Shown here piece after piece: positions 1-8,289 of a stretch of DNA of 18,127 nt. Origin of the DNA: Aureococcus anophagefferens (Eukaryota; Sar; Pelagophyceae; Pelagomonadales; Pelagomonadaceae); contig NW_008705609.1 of the NCBI RefSeq assembly GCF_000186865.1, positions 40,465-58,591 on the forward strand, given 5' to 3'. Numbering within the stretch: the first letter of the stretch is position 1; each line of letters begins with the position of its first letter. The position numbers were made by a program, and so were the translations under genes. The notes below the pieces were generated by a model. That model did not search any database, was not told the origin of the DNA, and was given only the letters and a program-made list of their open reading frames with translations.

Positions 1-60
1 CACCCTCCGATGACACGCCGAGGCCCGCGATACCTCGAGCGAGCTTACGTGGTGAGCACC

Positions 61-1022
61 ATGGGCAAGGGCGGGCAGGTTCCGCAGCGGGCGAGCGACT
101 TTCAGAGCGAGCTGGCCTCGTCGCGGGCCGTGGCGGCGAAGGTCGGTAGGGCTGCCCCCCCGGCCGCGCGGGACCCGCTGCTCGCGGCCGTCCCCCGGGA
201 GGTGTACATGGACGCTGCGTCGAACGTGCCCTCGGCGAGCTACTACAAGGACCTCAACGACAAGGTCGCGGACATCATCGAGCGGCAGCGGACGGGGGCC
301 AAGACCGCGCCGCCGGTCGAGCTTTCGCATGTCGTCGCGGCGGACGGCGCCCTGGTCTACCCGAACCGCTACCTCTGGATGGTCTGGGTCTACAGCGCCG
401 TCGCGATCTACCTGATCTGCCAGGCACCGAGCCCCGCGGCCGTCCTACTCGGTGTCTCCGCCATGTACCTCTGCTACGACGTCTACTCGGGAGTCACGCA
501 CGTCAATGACGACCAGCGGAACTTGGCGGGCCTCAAATCGTACATCCTGTTCCAGGGCTGCCTCGAGTTCCAGTGGCACCACGCCATCCCCGTCGATATC
601 ACGAAGAAGTCCTTCGTCGCCTGCTGCGCCGACCTGAACATCGTCGTCGCCGTCTCCGTCGTAATCAACTGCGTCGCGCTCGGCTACTCACCGCCGCCGC
701 ACTCACGGGCCTCAAGCTCTTCGGCGCCTACTTTGGCCAGTACTGCCACCGCTCCGCCCACACGCCCAAGAGCAAGCGCCCCCGCGTCGCCCAGTACCTC
801 ATGGACAAGGGCTTCATGTGCCCCCAGAACAAGCATCTCGGCCACCACAAGCCGCCGCACGACGCGAACTTTTGCCTCGTCGGCTACTGCGACGGCATCA
901 TCAACGGCATGCTCAGACACTGCGGCACCAACGACTGGGTCTGGTTCGGCTTCTGGCTCGCCTTCTCCTTCGGCGACGTCTACGTCGTGAACAAGGTCCT
1001 CACCGTCGCCGCCCCCTCCATC
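61..1022 (+). CDS. Lipid desaturase of the PEDS1/TMEM189 (Kua)/CarF/FAD4 type, frame-broken and 3'-truncated
   Basis: Family members are membrane di-iron desaturases that act on lipid acyl or alkyl chains (plasmanylethanolamine desaturase, CarF, plant FAD4). Frame 1 encodes two membrane segments (YLWMVWVYSAVAIYLICQ and the following LLGVSAMYL), then DVYSGVTH and FQWHHAIPVDIT. Reading then jumps to frame 3 near 690-700 and continues with YCHRSAHT and KHLGHHKPPHDANFC, the family's C-terminal His cluster, and a last membrane segment (VWFGFWLAFSFGDVY). The His motifs from both frames together match the family, so this is one gene with one indel or a very short unrecognised intron. ATG 61 is preferred over ATG 10 because it has A at -3 and G at +4. 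The family-like reading ends around 1020, exactly where GC falls; the frame-3 stop at 1059-1061 lies in the low-GC DNA. Substrate is unknown. Confidence 0.72.
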
Positions 1023-1238
1023 TTGAATGATCGTCAAAAATTATGTGGCTTCTCCCTCTAAAAACCAGTCATTTACACTGCCGTTGAGTTTATTCAACAT
1101 TTACATCAAGACCAATCAAGACTCGCCTAGTGGGAGATACGAAAGACCAAGTGGACGGAAACTCCAGGGTCTACCTTGTCCTCTCCGGAAACCCCCCGTG
1201 GTGCTCAAGTCAGCTCCCTCCACATATCATCTACCTTA

Positions 1239-3914
1239 ATGCAGCGTGGCATGATGGTTCGGGCACCAATTCTGTTCGCAGCTGGGATAAATGCTGTTGT
1301 CGGTCGAGATCCGTCAGGTAGTGCCGTTTGTCCGCCGGTGTTGTATCGAGCGACCAAAGATGAAAATGGAGTGTCCCAATTATCACTTTTGCAATCTTGT
1401 AACCAATATTTCACGAGCCCAGCTGGGTGCGTGAGAAATCCAAATATTCGACAATTGAACAATCAATTGTGCACAGGTACTATGCCCCTGCGGGTGTGTG
1501 TCAGGCAGACACACTAGATGACGCTGAGCTCTTCTTCAAAAAGTCTTGGTATAATGGGACATCTTCTAATTGTCGAACGCTGCCTGGCTCGATTGTCGGT
1601 TGGTATTTCCTAAATTGTGAATGCTCCATGGGCTTCTTGTGAGGAACTGTGTGTGCTGCCAACCGAACTAAACTGTAACGTTACGATCTGTAGGTGCCTC
1701 GAGAATAGTGCGTATCCTGTGTTCTGTCCCCCTGGCTTCTTCTGTGAGAATCCATCGGATTACCGTGTGTGTGAATCCGGGTATTACTGTAAAACTGGGT
1801 CGGTGCAGCCGGTCAGGTGCTCTCAAGGTGTTTCATGTCCTGCTCAAACAGAAGTGTCATCTTCAGGAGCTATCTTCAGTTTGCGACTTTTGGGATTTCT
1901 GGGTCTTGTCTTTGTTGGTTATCGTGTCCATTTTGGACTTTCGAGGTTCGAACAGAAAGCTGAAGAGCGAGCCATGCAAGATTACGTAGCATCAGTGGGA
2001 ACCGCTGGCTCGTGGCTCGCACAGGAACACTCGATACACTTCAAAAGTCTTTCATGCGAACTACCCAATGGTCTGAAGATTTTACATGGGGCTTCTGGGA
2101 AATTGTTACCCCAATCCGTCACGGCAATTATGGGTGCATCCGGGGCGGGGAAAACTACTCTCATGAATGTTCTTGTGGGCAAAGTGAGGAAAAGTGAAGG
2201 CGCGATTTTTTTGAACGGACATCTTTGTGAAAACCTGGGGGATTTCCCTTCCCAGTATGGCTTTGTGCCTCAGGAGGATGTAATGCATCGAGAGTTAACA
2301 GTGATGCAGAATCTGACATTCGCTGCTGCTCTCCAGTTGCCACCTGGAACGGGACGATCAGAGATCCTCATGTGTGTCCGTGACGTGCTAGTCAAGCTTC
2401 AACTCGTGCATGTGAGACACAGCATAGTTGGCGATGAATATCATAGAGGAATATCAGGTGGTCAGCGCAAGCGTGTCAACATTGGATTGGAGTTGGCATC
2501 TCGCCGGCCCATTTTGTTCCTTGATGAGCCGACCACAGGACTTGACTCAGTGACGGCGACCCAGGTCGTCCAAATGCTAGCTACCATTGCTCGAACTCAT
2601 CGCATGACCGTCACTGCAGTCATCCACAACCCAGGCATTCGAGCGTTTGCTGTTTTTACTGATCTTATCCTGCTTCAACCTGGCGGCTACGTGGTTTTTG
2701 CCGGCAAGACCGATCGTTGTGTTGGATATTTTGATTCAATCGGATTTCCATATGATGTAGAAAACATCAACCAATTTCCAGATTTTTTGATGTGCTGTTT
2801 GTGTGGTATTGAGGCACCATCACACGATGAAACGTGGAGTCATTCAACCTCATTCATCAATGCATGGCATCAACATGAATGTAGTGAACAGGAAACTCCG
2901 ATAGAGACCAATATCCCAGTCGCAAGGCCCGTCTTGGGCTTCGTTGGGCAATTCCGCGTGTGTTTCAATCGAGCTTTGCACCAACATTACTCCTCGTTCA
3001 CACACATATTTCGATACTATGTGTCGCCAGCATTCCTATACGGCATCGTATTAAGCAGAATCATTGGCAGACCTGAACTGCACAACGTTCTCGGTTCGTA
3101 TCCTGATGACATATGCGCTCAGCAGCACCCTGACATTATCGAACGTTGTTTGCGTCTACAGCTCGATGGATACGCGATGGCAATTCAGCCTTGGGGTTTT
3201 ACCTTACTTGCCTTTTACAGCTCCTTGGCTGTGAGCACCTTTGGTAGCGAGGAATGCGTTTACTGGAGAGAGTCTTCTTCGAGGTTGAACACTCCAGCAT
3301 ACTTCAGTGCGAAAGTGATTGCTGATTTGCCGAGAGTTTGGATTTCCGGATACAGTACGTCCATGGCACTGGCGACTAGATTCACATCAAATTTAAGCAT
3401 AGTTGAATTGACTGTGTGTTTGATCTATCTGGTGAGCTGGGCATACATTTTGGGCTACTTGATCTCCTTCTCGATTCCAAAAGCGCGGCGTAGCAGCGTG
3501 TGTGTGCTTGTTGGTTTAGCCATGGGTAGCACATTCGGAGCTCTCGCTGTACCTATGTCCACAAGTGAGTCCCAACCTTTGTCCTTCCCTTGAATAGTAT
3601 AGTGTTGTAATCCGTTAGGTTTCGCGAGGCCATATGAGAGTAACATAATGCTCGTCAATCCGACAAGGTGGATGAATCAGTACACTTGGTACCTGACATC
3701 CTTCTTCCCACATTCTAAGGTTCGGTCTGGATCCTCAAAAGGTGACAAATACTATGAAATGAGAACTACCAAGGATGAACTTTATCATTTCCGGGAAAGC
3801 CGAAGAAGCATCATCGTACACTCTAGTGTTTGTCTTGGAGGGCTGTATGCTGTTGCAGCTTCATGTATAACCTTGCGCCAGGTGGGAGTGAAGTTCTTGG
3901 CGAAATGTACTTGA
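1239..3914 (+). CDS. ABCG-family (WBC, plant ABCG24/ABCG28-like) transporter with Cys-rich N-terminal ectodomain, four exons
   Basis: Half-size ABC exporter of the ABCG class, expected in the plasma or an internal membrane. Proposed exons are 1239-1426, 1477-1638, 1694-3564 and 3619-3914. The N-terminus is a Cys-rich, extracellular-type domain (FCPPGFFCENP, SGYYCKTGS), followed by a membrane segment (LRLLGFLGLVFVGY). The nucleotide-binding domain has Walker A GASGAGKTT (about 2133-2159), signature ISGGQRKR (2451-2474) and Walker B ILFLDEPTTGLDS (from about 2511). The C-terminal membrane domain includes the typical ABCG stretch YWRESSSRLNTPAYFSAK and ends with IIVHSSVCLGGLYAVAAS. This order, Cys-rich domain then membrane segment then ATPase then membrane domain, is that of plant ABCG24/28. 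Start is uncertain: ATG 1239 has weak context and ATG 1254 a better one, and an upstream exon cannot be excluded. Substrate is not predictable. Low GC unlike the flanks. Confidence 0.85.
1427..1476 (+). other. Probable intron 1 of the ABCG gene (50 nt)
   Basis: Removing GTGCGT...GCACAG joins frame 0 to frame 2 and gives TSPAG|YYAPAGVCQ, a natural continuation of the Cys-rich domain. Its length matches the two better-supported introns. An alternative, 1431-1504 (74 nt, donor GTGAGA, acceptor GTCAG), also restores the frame but drops the YYAPAGVCQ segment. No clear branch-point motif is visible. Confidence 0.5.
1639..1693 (+). other. Intron 2 of the ABCG gene (55 nt)
   Basis: The donor is GTGAGG, ACTAAAC lies about 20 nt before the acceptor as a branch-point candidate, and the acceptor is TCTGTAG. 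Splicing is phase 2 (TT|G) and joins frame 2 (CECSMGF) to frame 0 (CLENSAYPVFC), giving an uninterrupted Cys-rich domain. Without splicing, frame 2 meets a stop at 1640-1642. Confidence 0.75.
3565..3618 (+). other. Intron 3 of the ABCG gene (54 nt)
   Basis: The donor is GTGAGT and the acceptor CCGTTAG. Splicing is phase 1 (A|GT, Ser) and joins GALAVPMSTS to FARPYESNIMLVNPTRW in frame 0. It bypasses the in-frame TGA at 3591-3593 and supplies the last membrane segment that the first reading frame lacks. Length is almost identical to intron 2. Confidence 0.75.
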
Positions 3915-4760
3915 TGACGAAATCATTAATTTCGTGCTTAATTGGAAGAAGTAGTGGTTATTTTGGACTGCACGAATCGAGACAGCGTGGGTTTAAGAAA
4001 CGAAAAGACAACGTCCACGACGACACCAAACACTGTTGGGTGTAGGTTAGAGTGGCTTCACGGAGCGCACGTAAGCTCACTGTCGAGTCCGTAGACAGCT
4101 ACATTCCATCGACCATGCCCTTGATCAACTACTGAGAACCAATCAATTTTATTTACGAAGCATATGCCGCTGCTCGGAAGTATCGCGCTTACTCTTTGGC
4201 CATGCGCGCGCACCTTTGCCTCCACATTCGCCCACTGCGCCATGTGACTCCTGCACAAGTTTTGAATACTTTATGGTCGTCTACCTGACTCAGGTTGCAT
4301 GGGACGCAGTGCTCGTAATACTGCGGAATCTGTGGGAAATGTCTCAAACGTGGACCGTACTCCAAGCAATGGCACTATCAGGTCCTCGCCCTCTTGCGCA
4401 GCACAGGCAAAGATGAATAAAAAACGTGCTCACTTCTTGCCGCCGGTCAAGAAAGAAAACCCCGCGCCTTCGTGTTCAGGCTCGCATATGGAATCCGCCC
4501 ATATCCCCCGCCTTGTGTAATGGCATATCCCGCCGGCGGGATATGTCATTAGAGAGAGATACCCCAAACTAGGGTAACAAGGAATGTTGATGTCTTGGGT
4601 CATCTGGCGCTTCCCTATCTCGGAGAAGCAGAAGGAGCGGACCATGTTCATGCTCGGGTGCATTGGCATCGGCGGGCTAGCCTAGATCTCAGCCGAAATA
4701 TAAATTGAGCGATAGCGCACAAGAGATTGGGTTGCGCCACAGTCTCTCCTTCATGATACT
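3915..4760. other. Intergenic region between convergent ABCG and sulfotransferase genes
   Basis: No reading frame here resembles a protein. Just after the ABCG stop, 3917-3935 can fold into a 7-bp hairpin (ACGAAAT, loop CATTA, ATTTCGT), perhaps part of the 3' UTR. The only other clear structure is the palindrome at 4518-4551. Both genes point into this stretch, so it should hold both 3' UTRs. I could not identify definite polyadenylation signals. Confidence 0.6.
4518..4551. repeat. Near-perfect 34-nt palindrome
   Basis: The core 4524-4545 is a perfect 22-nt palindrome centred on CCGCC|GGCGG. It is extended by TAATG on the left and CATTA on the right after one non-complementary pair (G4523 opposite T4546, which would still be a G-U pair in RNA). 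It has no loop, so it is a cruciform or dimeric-site type of sequence rather than an ordinary transcript hairpin. Confidence 0.85.
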
Positions 4761-5978
4761 TCATTGGATCCACTCTAGCCTTCGCTTCAACTCGCGCATT
4801 AATGAACGGTCCTTGAGAAAGAAGTTTTCATCCAGGGCCTGGGCAGCCTCGGGTATTAGGGAAAACTTATCCTTAACCTGGGTGACGTTAAACTCGTGGG
4901 ATCCAACTGAAATCTCACTTGCGCTTTTCAGGGGTACCTGCAGATATTCCCCAAGGCGGCGATAAACCAAGCTAGGATCAGAACGCAAACAATGGTTCTC
5001 AATAACAAGGATCTTGTCAGTGGGCAACGCCGCAGCCCACTTGGAGAGGAAAAAACCCATGCAAGTCTTTGCGATGGCTTGCGCCAAGGCAAAGTACAGA
5101 AATGATTCCTTTGCTTCAATGGATGTCAGATCGACTAGAAAGGCTCTATAGAGGGGGATGATGCCCCGCTGTTGTGCTTCGATCTCCAAAGCATGCAACG
5201 CATCCACAATATTTGGCGACGAGGAAAGCTTGAAAAGCCATAAATCAACATAACTAGCGAGAGCGCCGTCTGGCGAATATAGAGATGGATCCTGAATAAA
5301 ATCTATGGGATTCTTGCTACCCGTGCTATTCTCCATCTGAGCGAGCTGAATAAATGCAAAGTTCACAAAAGAATGGAAGCTCTCAAGATGCTCTCGAACG
5401 CAGAAAATAAACTTGGAGCCTGGTCGAAATGAGGTTGAAAGGAGAGGATTGAACACAACATCGGGCGAGCCATCGACGGCTTTCGTTGGGAATTCCTCTG
5501 ACGTCCACAAGCATGGTTTGCATGGAAAGAATGTCCCATATGGTAACCATTGCATCGCCTGTTGGCGGTTTGTCTCTTTTCCATACACGTTGAACCATGC
5601 GGGCAACACGATGCCATGAAGATGCATAGGGAACATCGCCATCAACGCCGTAGATCCACACTTTGGAAACCCAGCAACAAATACGCAAGGTTCCAGTCGA
5701 AGGCAACAAGTCAACATGTACCCAAAGCGAAACAACCATAAAAGACACCACCTGCCTCCATGAAAGCAAATGTTGTACACTGCCTTCGAAGAAAAATTGA
5801 GAGAGGGTCCCATGCACGATACCAAAAAGGCAGCACGACACTGCCTCGTTCCGAAAACTGATGGGCTCATGTCGGCCCCGGGTAATCTAGCCATGAGGAA
5901 TATCAAGTTCAGACGCAAATCATGAATGGACCGCGGCCAACGGATATCCATATCGCATGTAGCTCGCACCGGAGACAT
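4761..5978 (-). CDS. Sulfotransferase-family protein, probably type II membrane (Golgi carbohydrate sulfotransferase-like)
   Basis: Sulfotransferases move sulfate from PAPS to carbohydrate, lipid or protein acceptors. The 405-residue product has the 5'-phosphosulfate loop GFPKCGST at residues 103-110 and a 3'-phosphate-binding region FIFCVREHLESFHSF at about 190-204 (Arg195, Ser200). At about 323-348 lies the segment KILVIENHCLRSDPSLVYRR, which corresponds to the family's 'vl.yEdl..dP' block and is followed by LGEYLQVP. A hydrophobic stretch before the PAPS loop (residues 77-93, WCLLWLFRFGYMLTCCL) could be the signal anchor of a type II protein. Start ATG 5978 has weak context and the first ~70 residues match nothing I recognise, so translation may begin at an internal Met (29, 37 or 56). 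It faces the ABCG gene convergently. Acceptor substrate is unknown. Confidence 0.8.
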   Translation of the reverse strand: MSPVRATCDMDIRWPRSIHDLRLNLIFLMARLPGADMSPSVFGTRQCRAAFLVSCMGPSLNFSSKAVYNICFHGGRWCLLWLFRFGYMLTCCLRLEPCVFVAGFPKCGSTALMAMFPMHLHGIVLPAWFNVYGKETNRQQAMQWLPYGTFFPCKPCLWTSEEFPTKAVDGSPDVVFNPLLSTSFRPGSKFIFCVREHLESFHSFVNFAFIQLAQMENSTGSKNPIDFIQDPSLYSPDGALASYVDLWLFKLSSSPNIVDALHALEIEAQQRGIIPLYRAFLVDLTSIEAKESFLYFALAQAIAKTCMGFFLSKWAAALPTDKILVIENHCLRSDPSLVYRRLGEYLQVPLKSASEISVGSHEFNVTQVKDKFSLIPEAAQALDENFFLKDRSLMRELKRRLEWIQ

Positions 5979-5995
5979 TCGAAGCTTTCAGTAAG

Positions 5996-6053
5996 TGCAG
6001 GTGATGTAGCCGCCAAGAAATATGTGCAGGTGATATAGCTGCCAGGGCATATG
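5996..6053. repeat. 29-nt imperfect tandem repeat, two copies
   Basis: The units 5996-6024 and 6025-6053 both start TGCAGGTGAT and end ATATG, with about five mismatches between them. They lie just upstream of the sulfotransferase start, so they fall in its likely promoter or 5' UTR. Function is unknown. The rest of 5979-6154 shows nothing recognisable. Confidence 0.7.
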
Positions 6054-6154
6054 GTAATACGGCTCGCTTTCTGCAAGCAGCTCAAGTTGAACTTATTACT
6101 GTCTCCTAGACGGCGTCCGATGCGGCTGCCCCGTTCAGGGCTTGTTCATAGCAT

Positions 6155-6197
6155 CATAATCTGACTCGGTTGTCGTGGAACTCCACTAATTCGACGC
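6155..6197. repeat. 43-nt direct repeat, copy 1
   Basis: Identical to 6503-6545; both begin CATAATCTGACTCGGTTGTC and end AATTCGACGC. Copy 1 lies at the right edge of the low-GC block. On the minus strand each copy reads VEFHDNRVRL. Confidence 0.9.
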
Positions 6198-6502
6198 CGT
6201 TCGCGAGATCGTGTCGCTCCAGCGTCGGATCTCGCTGGATCGCTGATCTGAGGGGCTGCCCGAGCGGCTGGTGTTCCGCGAGGAGATCGTGTGCGCTGGC
6301 AGCGAAATTGTGTCCACGCCTAGCCCCTGGGCCGACGGCGACGTGTTGACCGTCCTCGCGCCGCGAGACGGCCGTGACCGGTCGTCCGGGCAGGTCCCGT
6401 CCGGAAACGACGTCTCGTTTGGGCGCCTCCGGGCGGCGCGGGCGCGACTGCTGGTCATCGTTTTTTCCTGCGCTTTGAAGCAATCGATGACTTCATTCGG
6501 TC
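6198..6502. other. Unassigned 305-nt segment between the two 43-nt repeats
   Basis: GC-rich. A 78-codon plus-strand frame (6271-6507) and two minus-strand frames are open through it, but none resembles a known family. The segment runs from one repeat copy to the other and may be the body of a small repeated element. Confidence 0.35.
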
Positions 6503-6545
6503 CATAATCTGACTCGGTTGTCGTGGAACTCCACTAATTCGACGC
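6503..6545. repeat. 43-nt direct repeat, copy 2
   Basis: Exact copy of 6155-6197. It is followed at 6572-6603 by an inverted repeat: 9-nt arms CCACGCGCG and CGCGCGTGG around a 14-nt spacer. Confidence 0.9.
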
Positions 6546-6665
6546 TGGGGACTGTGGAAAGCTCGCGCCGACCACGCGCGGAACGCCCCCGGAACGCGCG
6601 TGGGGTCGATTTGGGCATGGGGGCTGAAAGTACCGAATCGGGCCTAGGACACAACATTAAGCAGC

Positions 6666-7279
6666 CTAGTCGGAGTCGCTGGCGCAGAGGGCCTCCCAGG
6701 ACGACTGGGCGTCCCCGGGGGTGGACGGGCTTGGCCTCCATGCAGGTCGCCTTGCGCTGGCGTTTCCGGGGCTTGTGCTCCAGGTCGCGCGCGTCGTTCG
6801 CCGCGCGGTAGCGCCGGCCGCTCCGGAAGTAGATGTCCTGCACCGCGACGCCCTTCGCCTCGATGATGCGCTCGATGCGCTTCGGGATCGCGGTCCTCCA
6901 CGATCCGGTCCGGCGTCGGCGCGACCTGCCAGGCGCGCACCACGGAGCGCTCCATCTCGGCCGGCGTGCCCGTCGAGAACCGGCGCGGGTCCGACTCCGG
7001 CAGGTTCGACGTGATCGCGACGTGGCGCCAGAGCTCCTGGGACAGGTCGCTGAACAAGTGGGCGTCCAGCGGCATGAGTTCCGGCGAGTCGCCGACCAGG
7101 CCGTGGGAGTACCGAGCGAACTCCGCGTTCGTGTCGTCGAGCGCGCAGACCTGGCGGTCCTTGAAGCCCAGCGTCGCGAGGTAGTCCTGCGCCTCGTCCT
7201 CCCACCAGGCGGACAGGGCGTCGTGCCAGATGACGAAGTCGTGCTCGTGCGTCGTGCCGCGGAAGAGCTTCTTGGACTA
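6666..7279 (-). pseudogene. Degenerate ORF of unknown family
   Basis: On the minus strand one continuous protein-like reading can be followed only by changing frame. It begins after an in-frame TAG (7277-7279) with SKKLFRGTTHEHDFVIWHDA, passes MPLDAHLFSDLSQELWRHV (from 7075) and reaches TPDRIVED near 6900. There the frame shifts to RIERIIEAKGVAVQDIYFR and KPRKRQRKATCMEAKPVHP. A second shift in the C/G run at about 6711-6720 leads to DAQSSWEALCASDSD and a TAG at 6666-6668. Third-position C/G bias follows this path. With two frame breaks plus a stop it is most likely a dead copy; its setting among repeats suggests an element-borne gene. I do not recognise the family. Confidence 0.5.
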
Positions 7280-7599
7280 GTGCGCGGCGCAGGCCGCGCG
7301 CTCCGGGCAGCGGGTGACGCTGCGCGCGACCGTCCGCGGGGCGGACGTCGACGTGGCGGTGGAGTTCGAGGCGGTGACGGTTGACGAGCGGGTCGGGGCT
7401 GCGCGGTGCGCGGCTGCTGCGCGGTGCGCGGCGCCCGACGCCGCCGACGGTGATTTCAGCGTGCGCGTGGACGCGCGCGCCGCTAGCGGGGAGGCCGGCG
7501 CGCACGGTGTGCGCGCGGGCAAGTTCTGCCGTTTTAACGAATGGGCGCGGCCAGGTCGGCTGCCCCAGCGCCGCGCGCGCAGGAAGCGCCGGAAGCGCA
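7280..7599. other. GC-rich stretch open on both strands, no assignable gene
   Basis: Both strands are open with C/G-ending codons. Plus reads, for example, VTLRATVRGADVDVAVEFEA, a beta-strand-like pattern. Minus could be the 5' part of the degenerate ORF beyond its stop. I cannot decide between them and recognise no domain. Confidence 0.3.
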
Positions 7600-7919
7600 A
7601 CGGCGCGGACGGCGCGGACGCGGCATGGGGTCACTTTTTTTGTTCCAACGAGTGATCTCACGGATGAAATAAGATCTCCGATGCTGGGAGAGGTCGACAG
7701 AGAGATACGACCCCGGCTCCGCGGACAACGAGGCCGGGCGCTGCGCACCGTGGCCCGAGTGCGTGACCGCGCCGCAGGAGCCATCCGAGTTCCCCGACGC
7801 TCTGCGTTCCTGTTAGCCCCCCCCGGTCCCTACGGCCCTAATGGAGCGGCCTGCGCCGGCTCGGGATCGCTCTGGTGCCGTTTGGAGTCTAGCCTGGCGT
7901 ACTTGTCGTGCTTCGCCAC
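7600..7919. repeat. ~320-nt dispersed repeat, copy 1
   Basis: Nearly identical to 17239-17584 in the same orientation. It starts with a short run of the 9-mer GGCGCGGAC and contains GGGGTCACTTTTTTT and GATCTCACGGATGAA. It ends GTCGTGCTTCGCCAC, after which the copies diverge at once. On the minus strand the first 29 codons read VAKHDKYARLDSKRHQSDPE..., then a stop before about 220 nt without a frame. This resembles the 3' end of a longer element or a short interspersed element with a microsatellite tail. The class is not determined. Confidence 0.85.
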
Positions 7920-8210
7920 ACGATTACGACCCGAATGCCTATAGCGGGAGTTCATACCCTCGACACCTCGTCCAGTAGCCCCGGCCCCCGTATACTACGG
8001 CAGCTGAGGTGACGTGAGGATAACAGAGACGCCGGTGTACCGCCACTGCGTAACCTCGATAGTTTACCCTCGCACGGCAGGGCGGCCCCATTAGGCTGCT
8101 TCCCCGTACCGGAGTTACTATCTCGTTACTACATGTTGTACTCAAGGCTTATGCCGCGCAGTCGGCGCGCGAGCGAGCCGAAGCCCCACTGGCGGGCTTG
8201 ATCATCGTGG
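7920..8210. other. Intergenic stretch with no recognisable content
   Basis: Mixed-composition DNA between the dispersed repeat and the SNF2 remnant. The minus-strand SNF2 frame stays open to its stop at 8129-8131, but past about 8290 it no longer resembles the family. I see no RNA gene or repeat here. Confidence 0.4.
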
Positions 8211-8221
8211 GATGGAGCAGC

Positions 8222-8246
8222 CCTACGACCTTGTCGAGGTCGTAGG
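8222..8246. repeat. 10-bp perfect inverted repeat
   Basis: CCTACGACCT (8222-8231), a 5-nt spacer TGTCG, then AGGTCGTAGG (8237-8246). It lies where the SNF2 homology ends. No U-run follows on either strand, so it is not a typical terminator. Confidence 0.7.
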
Positions 8247-8289
8247 TCGACATGGGAATGCTGCGACGGAAGCGTTCGAGGCCTGGCCG

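Larger units (their letters stand above)
1023..6130. other. Low-GC block inside GC-rich sequence
   Basis: By eye, base composition drops abruptly near 1023, just after ...gccccctcc, and rises again near 6100-6150. Inside the block the codons of both genes use A/T freely at third positions. Outside, genes end almost every codon in C or G. The block holds one complete intron-bearing ABCG gene, one sulfotransferase gene and their intergenic DNA. The left edge coincides with the truncated desaturase reading frame. The right edge lies just before the first copy of a 43-nt direct repeat (6155). Exact edges and GC values were not computed. Confidence 0.7.

Noticed and set aside
1027..1238. A small gene between the desaturase and the ABCG gene
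   Set aside because: The open frames are short and of random-looking composition. The stretch is more likely 5' UTR or promoter of the ABCG gene; no promoter motif could be fixed.
61..5978. A functional gene cluster of desaturase, ABCG exporter and sulfotransferase for a sulfated lipid
   Set aside because: Attractive, but the desaturase differs in base composition from the other two, is broken, and nothing in the sequence shows co-regulation.
6155..6545. A CRISPR array from the 43-nt repeats
   Set aside because: Only two copies with a 305-nt spacer, in a eukaryotic setting with no cas genes.
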